From the NCBI GenBank assembly GCA_004554165.1, contig SFNQ01000018.1, positions 1 to 51,863 on the forward strand: a stretch of 51,863 bases of DNA, in the 5' to 3' direction. The notes beneath the pieces were generated by a model. It made no database searches, had not been told where the DNA came from, and worked only from the letters and a program-made list of their open reading frames with translations. Every line of letters starts with the position of its first letter. The stretch's first letter is position 1. A program made the translations under genes and the position numbers. Positions 39,299 through 51,863 of the stretch are shown here, piece by piece. This stretch comes from Clostridiales bacterium (GTDB lineage Bacteria > Bacillota > Clostridia > Christensenellales > CAG-138).

Positions 39299-39859
39299 TT
39301 ACAGGCCCAGCGCCTCGTGTACGTCGCGCATGCCCTCCAGGGTTTCTGCAATCACCTCATCCAGCGTCAGGCCCAGCATTTCGCAGCCCGCCAGTATGAC
39401 GTCCCGGCTGACGCCTGCGGCAAAGCCCTTGTCCTTGAACTTCTTTTTGACGCTTTTGACCTCCATGTCCATAACGCTGCGGGAAGGCCGCATATAGGCC
39501 GCCGCAGTGATGAGCCCGGTCAGCTCGTCGATGGTGTAGAGCACCTGCTCCATGGGCAGCTCCGGCTTCACGTCCGTACAGATGCCGTAGCCGTGCGCGC
39601 AGACCGCGTGGATGAAGGCCTCGTCATAGCCCGCCTCCGCCAGCAGGCGGGGCGCGATTTTGAGATGCTCATTTGGCCACCTTTCGTAGTCCACATCGTG
39701 CAGAAGGCCCACCTGCCCCCAGTATGCAACGTCCTCGCCCCGGGCCGCCGCAAAGCGGCGCATCACGCCCTCCACCGCGTACGCGTGTTTGAGCAGGGAT
39801 TCGGTTTCATTATATTGCTGCAATACCCTGAGCGCATCCTCCCGTGTTTTCATCTGCAT
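39299..39859 (-). CDS. HD-domain hydrolase-like protein
   Basis: This 186-residue protein has an HDIG/HD-type metal site: His in LLKHAYAVEG, HD in GLLHDVDYE, and a later ...HAVCAHGY and TIDELTGLITA segment supplying the remaining ligands. Members are phosphohydrolases, often on nucleotides; the substrate is unknown. ATG 39859 is favoured over GTG 39865 because GGGGAG overlaps the GTG but lies five bases before the ATG. It is divergent from rpoB. Confidence 0.88.
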   Translation of the reverse strand: MQMKTREDALRVLQQYNETESLLKHAYAVEGVMRRFAAARGEDVAYWGQVGLLHDVDYERWPNEHLKIAPRLLAEAGYDEAFIHAVCAHGYGICTDVKPELPMEQVLYTIDELTGLITAAAYMRPSRSVMDMEVKSVKKKFKDKGFAAGVSRDVILAGCEMLGLTLDEVIAETLEGMRDVHEALGL

Positions 39860-39931
39860 TGTCACTCCCCGTTAAAATCGTTTTGTTTTTTCTTCGGCGT
39901 GCGGGAGCATCGTCCCCGCAACCTCAGACCT

Positions 39932-39960
39932 ATGATACCGCAAAGGGGACAAACTGGCAA
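39932..39960 (-). promoter_or_regulatory. Promoter of the HD-domain gene
   Basis: Minus strand TTGCCA (39960-39955), 17 bases, TATCAT (39937-39932), about 70 bases before ATG 39859. Confidence 0.6.
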
Positions 39961-40009
39961 CTTTTTCAAAAATTTCACCAAAAGCGGCCTCTTTCATGAA
40001 ACATTTCTC

Positions 40010-40038
40010 TTGACAGTTGATTTTTCTAATGATATCAT
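40010..40038 (+). promoter_or_regulatory. Main promoter of rpoBC
   Basis: TTGACA (40010-40015), 17 bases, TATCAT (40033-40038). A weaker TTGACT (40045-40050) with TAATAT (40070-40075) and a 19-base gap could be a second start. The leader is about 195 bases and contains hairpins gttccgc/gcggaac (40159-40176) and ggcg/cgcc (40201-40213), room for control of rpoB expression. Confidence 0.7.
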
Positions 40039-40238
40039 TCAAAATTGACTTATGATGGATATACTGTGGTAATATGCCCAAAATGGCGGGTTTCATACGG
40101 ACCGGCCGCATGAAAAAACCAGCATTTGGGAATGCTCCACAGTGGATCGGAAAAATTTGTTCCGCAGGTGCGGAACGGGCAAAAACAGCAAATTTGACGC
40201 GGCGCGAAACGCCGTGTCGGCAAGGGGTGAACGCGATA

Positions 40239-43982
<3,744 letters not shown>

Positions 43983-44022
43983 CAGCCTGTACTGGGCATT
44001 GCCCGAAGGGAGAGAAGATACA

Positions 44023-47550
<3,528 letters not shown>

Positions 47551-47560
47551 CAGGACGAAA

Positions 47561-47589
47561 CCGTGCGCGGCGCCTGGCGCCGCGCACGG
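47561..47589 (+). terminator. 13-bp perfect hairpin after rpoC
   Basis: ccgtgcgcggcgc (47561-47573) and gcgccgcgcacgg (47577-47589) pair perfectly around a 3-base loop. No T-tract follows, so termination may be partial; it could instead stabilise the rpoBC mRNA end. Confidence 0.55.
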
Positions 47590-47661
47590 AGAGAGAAGGC
47601 GCGGCCCCTGCGGCATGCCGGGGCACGCGGAAAAAAGGCGTTGAAAGGGAGGCGGGAGCCA

Positions 47662-48396
47662 ATGGAAAGAAGACCCAACAATCCCAAGTGTCCGCTTTCG
47701 GATACGCGGTACTGCGATCTGCTCAACATGGGCACCTGCGAGCGCTGCACCATCGGCGGCGCGGGGGATACACCCGAGCAGGTCATGGCAGATCTCGATC
47801 TGTACGAATCGCTCCTGCCGGAGGGCGGCGTTGCGCAGCTGTTTCTGAGCCGCCAGTGCCAGTTCTGCAAAAGCGAACCCAAGGGCGAGCGCGAGGGCTA
47901 TGCCATCCTCGACATGGCGCACCCGGAGCCCAAGCGCATCCAGCGCAAGCTGTTCATCAAGCGGGTCGCCCCCTTTGGAACGATGATACCGCTGCAGTTT
48001 TCCATCTGCCGGCATTGCAGAAGAAAACTCCTGCTGATAGAGTATCTCCCGATACTCGTGCCGCTGGCGCTGGCCATGGTGGGGCTTGGGCTGCTTTCCA
48101 TTCCGGCGGTAAACGATGCGCTGGTTCTGCGGGCCAACTGGCTGCCCTTTGCCATCTGGGCGGCCATGGTGGCGCTGGGCGTGGTCATAGGCAGACTCGC
48201 TTCCAAAAGCAGGCAGAAAAGCGCCTCCCGCACCATGTATGCGGACGTATTGCAGCATCCCGTCGTACGGGAGATGCTGGACAAGGGCTGGTTCCCCATC
48301 TCCAGGGAGAGCCGCGTTAAGGTGGTCTTTTCCAAAAGCCGCCGTGTGCGCGGACTGGGTACCGCCATCCGGAGCAGCGGGGAAGAAACCCATTGA
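47662..48396 (+). CDS. Uncharacterised Cys-rich membrane protein between rpoC and L7Ae-like gene
   Basis: A 244-residue protein of unknown function. The N-terminal third is cysteine-rich (CPLSDTRYCDLLNMGTCERC, then CQFCKSEPKG and CRHCRRK), likely one or two zinc sites. Two membrane helices follow (about 129-148 and 158-178). The C-terminus is basic and cytosolic (SRQKSASRTMYADVLQHP...). Start ATG 47662 follows GGGAGG. Its position inside the conserved rpoC-to-rpsL block is unusual. The stop codon overlaps the -35 of the next promoter. Confidence 0.75.
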   Translation: MERRPNNPKCPLSDTRYCDLLNMGTCERCTIGGAGDTPEQVMADLDLYESLLPEGGVAQLFLSRQCQFCKSEPKGEREGYAILDMAHPEPKRIQRKLFIKRVAPFGTMIPLQFSICRHCRRKLLLIEYLPILVPLALAMVGLGLLSIPAVNDALVLRANWLPFAIWAAMVALGVVIGRLASKSRQKSASRTMYADVLQHPVVREMLDKGWFPISRESRVKVVFSKSRRVRGLGTAIRSSGEETH

Positions 48397-48422
48397 CAAA
48401 ACGCCGAAAAGGCTGATAAAAT
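48393..48422 (+). promoter_or_regulatory. Promoter of the L7Ae-like/rpsL/rpsG/fusA/tuf operon
   Basis: TTGACA (48393-48398), 18 bases, TAAAAT (48417-48422), overlapping the end of the preceding gene. Start is expected near 48429, about 25 bases before ATG 48454. Confidence 0.65.
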
Positions 48423-48453
48423 ATCGCTTTGGCGGCAAAAGAGGGAAAAAAGG

Positions 48454-48702
48454 ATGGATTCGGACAGTAGAAAACCCGGCGTAGTGGGCCTCAAGCAGGT
48501 GCTGCGGGGGCTTGATGCGGATCGTTTATCCGCCGTGTATCTGGCGGACGATGCGGAGGAGCACATCCGCAGCCGCGTGATCGAACGCTGCCGCATGCGG
48601 AACGTGCCGGTCATTCCGGCCGAGAGCATGAGCGTACTGGGCTGCGCCGCAGGAATCGACATCGGCGCGGCGGTGGCTGGCGTCGTACGGGACGCCACAT
48701 GA
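48454..48702 (+). CDS. L7Ae/L30e-family RNA-binding protein (YbxF-like)
   Basis: An 82-residue protein of the L7Ae/L30e/S12e family: GLKQVLRGLD at the start, AVYLADDAEEHIRSRV in the middle, NVPVIPAESMSVLGCAAGIDIGAAV toward the end. Bacillota carry such a gene (YbxF/YlxQ type) just before rpsL. Family members bind K-turn RNA. It starts the str operon behind its own promoter. Confidence 0.9.
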   Translation: MDSDSRKPGVVGLKQVLRGLDADRLSAVYLADDAEEHIRSRVIERCRMRNVPVIPAESMSVLGCAAGIDIGAAVAGVVRDAT

Positions 48703-48786
48703 ACTGGGACAATCATCCCTACAAGGGTTGCAGGGAGTTGTAAGATATAAATAGTATTTTAAAGGAAAGATTTCAGGAGGACTATC

Positions 48787-49161
48787 ATGCCGACCATTAA
48801 TCAGCTGGTTCGCAAGGGTCGCGAGCAGGTGGAGTACAAGTCCAACGCTCCGATTCTCAAGCAGTGCCCGCAGCGCCGCGGCGTTTGCACGGCAGTGCGT
48901 ACGATGACACCCAAAAAGCCCAACTCGGCGCTTCGCAAAATTGCCCGTATCCGTCTGTCCGACGGCCTTGAGGGTACCGCCTATATTCCCGGCATCGGCC
49001 ACAACCTGCAGGAGCACTCCGTTGTGCTCATTCGCGGCGGCCGCGTCAAGGACCTGCCCGGTGTGCGTTACCACATCATCCGCGGCGCGCTGGATACCGC
49101 AGGCGTTGCGGACCGCAAGCAGAGCCGCTCGCTCTATGGCGCCAAGCGCCCGAAGAAGTAA
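48787..49161 (+). CDS. rpsL: 30S ribosomal protein S12
   Basis: A 124-residue S12 with TPKKPNSALRKIARIRLSDG, YIPGIGHNLQEHSVVLIRGG and RVKDLPGVRYHIIRGALDT. The lysines whose mutation gives streptomycin resistance (in TPKKPNS and GRVKDLPG) are unaltered. AGGAGG precedes the ATG by 6-7 bases. Confidence 0.98.
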   Translation: MPTINQLVRKGREQVEYKSNAPILKQCPQRRGVCTAVRTMTPKKPNSALRKIARIRLSDGLEGTAYIPGIGHNLQEHSVVLIRGGRVKDLPGVRYHIIRGALDTAGVADRKQSRSLYGAKRPKK

Positions 49162-49175
49162 GGAGGGACGAAGCG

Positions 49176-49646
49176 ATGCCCAGAAGAGGATTCATTCCCA
49201 AGAGAGAAGTGCTGGCTGACCCGATTTACAACAGCACCGTTGTTACCAAGCTCATCAACCAGGTTATGCTGGACGGCAAGCGCGGCGTTGCCCAGAAGGC
49301 GGTTTACGATGCCTTTGACGCCATCCGCGAAAAGACCGGCCGGGAGCCCGGAGAGGTATTCGAGCAGGCGATGAACAACATCATGCCCGTGCTCGAGGTC
49401 AAGGCGCGCAGGGTCGGCGGTTCGACCTATCAGGTCCCGATCGAGATCCGCCCGGAGCGCCGCCAGACCCTGGGCCTCCGCTGGCTTGTGAGCTATGCCC
49501 GCGCCCGCAGCGAACGCACCATGAGCGAACGCCTGGCCGGGGAAATTCTGGACGCCTGCAATTCGGCCGGTAACGCCTTCAAGAAGAAGGAAGATACCCA
49601 CAAGATGGCCGAGGCGAACAAGGCGTTTGCACATTACAGATGGTAA
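49176..49646 (+). CDS. rpsG: 30S ribosomal protein S7
   Basis: A 156-residue S7: MPRRGFIPKREVLADPIYNS, KLINQVMLDGKRGVAQKAVY, NIMPVLEVKARRVGGSTYQV and the C-terminal NKAFAHYRW. It nucleates the 30S head. GGAGG lies shortly before ATG 49176, and fusA begins 10 bases after the stop. Confidence 0.98.
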   Translation: MPRRGFIPKREVLADPIYNSTVVTKLINQVMLDGKRGVAQKAVYDAFDAIREKTGREPGEVFEQAMNNIMPVLEVKARRVGGSTYQVPIEIRPERRQTLGLRWLVSYARARSERTMSERLAGEILDACNSAGNAFKKKEDTHKMAEANKAFAHYRW

Positions 49647-49656
49647 GGTGACCCTT

Positions 49657-51735
49657 TTGCCCAGAGATACAGCACTCGAAAAAACCAGAAACATTGGCAT
49701 CATGGCGCATATTGATGCCGGCAAGACCACCACGACCGAGCGGATTTTGTTCTACACGGGCAAAATCCACAAGGTCGGCGAGACGCATGAGGGCGCTGCT
49801 ACCATGGACTACATGGTGCAGGAGCAGGAGCGTGGCATTACCATCACCTCCGCCGCCACCACGGCGTACTGGCGCGATCACCGGATCAACATCATCGACA
49901 CGCCCGGCCACGTGGATTTCACCGTGGAGGTGGAGCGCTCGCTCCGCGTACTCGACGGCGCTGTCGCCGTGTTCTGCGCCAAGGGCGGCGTGGAGCCCCA
50001 GTCGGAAACGGTCTGGCATCAGGCCATGAAATATGGCGTGCCGTGCATCGCCTATGTCAATAAAATGGATATTACGGGCGCGGATTTCTATCACGTCGTG
50101 GATATGATGCACGAACGCCTCCGCGCCAACGCGCTGCCCATCCAGCTGCCCATCGGCAGCGAGGCGGAGTTCCGCGGCATCGTCGATCTGCTCACGATGA
50201 AGGCGGAGGTCTATTACAACGACGATGGCACCGACGTGCGCGAGGAGGAGATCCCGGAGGATATGCTCCAGCTGGCCAAGGACACGCGCGCCAAGCTCCT
50301 CGACGAGATTCTCGGCGAGGACGAAGAGCTGATGGAGCGGTATTTTGCGGGCGAGTGGTTCAAGGCGGAGGAGCTGATTCCGGCGATTCGCCGCGCCACC
50401 ATCGCGGGCCGCCTTGTGCCCGTATGCTGCGGCACATCCTATCGCAACAAGGGCGTACAGCCGCTTTTGAACGCGATTGTGGACTTTCTGCCCTCGCCGC
50501 TGGACGTACCGCCCGCCAAGGGAACCAACCGGGACGGCACCAAGGAGCTGGTTGCGGAGCCCCGCGACGACGCGCCCTTTGCGGCGCTGGCCTTCAAGAT
50601 CGTTACCGATCCCTTTGTGGGCAAGCTGGCCTTTGTGCGCGTTTACAGCGGAACGCTCAAGTCCGGCTCCTATGTCTACAACGCCACCAAGGGCAAGCGC
50701 GAGCGCGTGGGCCGTATCATGATGATGCATGCGGATGCGCGCACGGAGATCGACGAGCTGCATGCGGGCGACATCGCCGCCATCGTGGGCCTGAAGGACA
50801 CCACAACGGGCGATTCGCTCTGCACGGAGAACCATCAGATCCTGCTGGAGAGCATGAGCTTCCCGGACCCGGTCATCCGCGTGGCCATCGAGCCCAAGAC
50901 CAAGGCCGGGCAGGAGCGCATGACCATGGCGCTTGTCAAGCTGGCGGAGGAGGACCCGACCTTCAAGACCTATACGGATCAGGAGACGGGTCAGACCATT
51001 ATCGCGGGCATGGGCGAGCTGCATCTGGAGATCATCGTGGACCGGCTGATTCGCGAGTTCCACGTGGAGGCCACGGTGGGCAATCCGCAGGTGGCGTACA
51101 AGGAGTCCATCACAAAGACCGTCACGGTAGAAGGCCGTTATGTCCGCCAGACCGGCGGCCACGGCCAGTTTGGCCATTGCAAGGTAACCTTCGAGCCGCT
51201 GGAGCCGGGCGCCGGCTTTGAGTTTGTCGATAAGATCGTGGGCGGCGTAATTCCGAAGGAGTATATTCCCGCAGTGGAAAACGGCATCCGCGCCGCGCTG
51301 GAATCCGGCGCGCTGGGCGGCTATCAGGTGGTGGATGTGCGCGCAACGCTGATCGACGGCTCTTATCACGAGGTGGATTCCTCGGAGATTGCGTTCCAGA
51401 TCGCGGGATCGCTGGCGGTCAAGGAGGCGCTGCCCAAGGCCGGCCCGGTGCTGCTGGAGCCGATGATGAAGGTTGAGGTGCTGGTGCCCGAGGAATATCT
51501 GGGCGACATTCTGGGCAATCTGACCGCGCGCCGCGGCCGCGTTTCCGGCATGGAGATGCGGAGCGGTACGCAGGTGGTGGACGCTGTGGTGCCGCTTTCG
51601 GAGATGTTCGGTTATGCCACCGATCTCCGCTCGCGCACACAGGGCCGGGGTACCTTTACGATGCAGTTCGAGCATTACGAGCAGGCACCCGCTTCCGTAT
51701 GCGAAAAAATGATCAGCAGACGAAGCGGCTATTGA
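49657..51735 (+). CDS. fusA: Translation elongation factor G
   Basis: A 692-residue EF-G: G1 AHIDAGKTTTTER, switch region ERGITITSAATTAYW, G3 DTPGHVDFT, G4 NKMD. Domains II-V follow with GGVIPKEYIPAV and the closing EHYEQAP. TTG 49657 is the likely start: it gives the usual N-terminus (M)PRDTALEKTRNIGIM and has AAGGTG six bases before it. An in-frame ATG at 49627 would overlap rpsG and add unrelated residues. It catalyses GTP-dependent translocation. Confidence 0.97.
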   Translation: MPRDTALEKTRNIGIMAHIDAGKTTTTERILFYTGKIHKVGETHEGAATMDYMVQEQERGITITSAATTAYWRDHRINIIDTPGHVDFTVEVERSLRVLDGAVAVFCAKGGVEPQSETVWHQAMKYGVPCIAYVNKMDITGADFYHVVDMMHERLRANALPIQLPIGSEAEFRGIVDLLTMKAEVYYNDDGTDVREEEIPEDMLQLAKDTRAKLLDEILGEDEELMERYFAGEWFKAEELIPAIRRATIAGRLVPVCCGTSYRNKGVQPLLNAIVDFLPSPLDVPPAKGTNRDGTKELVAEPRDDAPFAALAFKIVTDPFVGKLAFVRVYSGTLKSGSYVYNATKGKRERVGRIMMMHADARTEIDELHAGDIAAIVGLKDTTTGDSLCTENHQILLESMSFPDPVIRVAIEPKTKAGQERMTMALVKLAEEDPTFKTYTDQETGQTIIAGMGELHLEIIVDRLIREFHVEATVGNPQVAYKESITKTVTVEGRYVRQTGGHGQFGHCKVTFEPLEPGAGFEFVDKIVGGVIPKEYIPAVENGIRAALESGALGGYQVVDVRATLIDGSYHEVDSSEIAFQIAGSLAVKEALPKAGPVLLEPMMKVEVLVPEEYLGDILGNLTARRGRVSGMEMRSGTQVVDAVVPLSEMFGYATDLRSRTQGRGTFTMQFEHYEQAPASVCEKMISRRSGY

Positions 51736-51764
51736 CATTTACAATATTTTAAAGGAGAACTATC

Positions 51765-51863
51765 ATGGCAAAGGCAAAGTTTGAAAGAACGAAACCGCAT
51801 GTAAACATCGGAACGATCGGACACGTGGACCACGGGAAGACGACGCTGACGGCGGCGATCACG
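51765..51863 (+). CDS. tuf: Elongation factor Tu (5' end, cut by window edge)
   Basis: The first 33 codons, [20 protein letters not shown] then [13 protein letters not shown], include the G1 loop GHVDHGKT of EF-Tu. AAAGGAG precedes the ATG by 7 bases. The rest lies outside the window. Confidence 0.97.

Overview
The window is about 52 kb of GC-rich DNA (roughly 60-65% G+C by eye). It most likely comes from a spore-forming or formerly spore-forming member of the Clostridia (Bacillota). The evidence is an ecfA1-ecfA2-ecfT-truA cluster, a stand-alone Spo0A C-terminal domain protein, a RsfA/Myb-like regulator, a CarD-family protein, a QueT transporter, a PepV-type dipeptidase, and rpoB/rpoC/L7Ae-like/rpsL/rpsG/fusA/tuf in Gram-positive order. 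GTG and TTG starts occur (tadA, rpoC, fusA). No species can be named from the sequence.

Layout. 1-3804 (minus strand): 8-oxoguanine-deaminase-like amidohydrolase, queT, polysaccharide deacetylase lipoprotein, NUDIX hydrolase. 3826-7612 (plus): ECF transporter energy module, truA, tadA. 7600-8985: tRNA-Ser(CGA), a duplicated tRNA 3' end bounding a small insert, and a broken integrase, i.e. an old integration site. 9073-10683 (minus): TSUP permease and DeoR-type regulator. 10856-24813 (plus): a 13-gene catabolic operon. 25500-29418: lipoprotein with a dead sortase-B-like domain plus Ig-like repeats, and a LivK-like binding protein. 29806-36104 (minus): CarD-like protein, Spo0A-C protein, rpsF-ssb-rpsR, dipeptidase, YitT protein, Myb-like regulator. 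36260-38778 (plus): L,D-transpeptidase, an unknown protein, EamA-type protein, nitroreductase. 39299-39859 (minus): HD-domain protein. 40239-51863 (plus): rpoB, rpoC, a zinc-ribbon-like membrane protein, L7Ae-like protein, rpsL, rpsG, fusA and the start of tuf.

The most interesting part is 9073-24813. A DeoR regulator diverges from an operon encoding a sulfonate/nitrate/taurine-type ABC importer, a Gfo/Idh/MocA oxidoreductase, a TIM-barrel sugar isomerase/epimerase, and paralogues of phosphoglucose isomerase, glucosamine-6-P deaminase, GlcNAc-6-P deacetylase, class II aldolase, phosphofructokinase and triosephosphate isomerase. A LarA-type nickel racemase and a TSUP exporter follow. The three enzymes that normally grip a C6 phosphate keep their catalytic residues but have lost phosphate-binding residues, and no hexosamine kinase is encoded. 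I infer a private glycolysis-like route for an N-acetylated amino sugar whose C6 carries something other than phosphate. A sulfonate or sulfate is favoured by the transporters; a 6-deoxy sugar is the main alternative. The sugar would be phosphorylated at C1, split by the aldolase to DHAP and a C3 fragment, and the C3 product racemised and exported. The substrate is not proven by sequence.

Other points: two genes look leaderless with identical -10-to-ATG geometry, RpoB carries a long acidic tail, and a palindrome-dense cassette lies near 39 kb.
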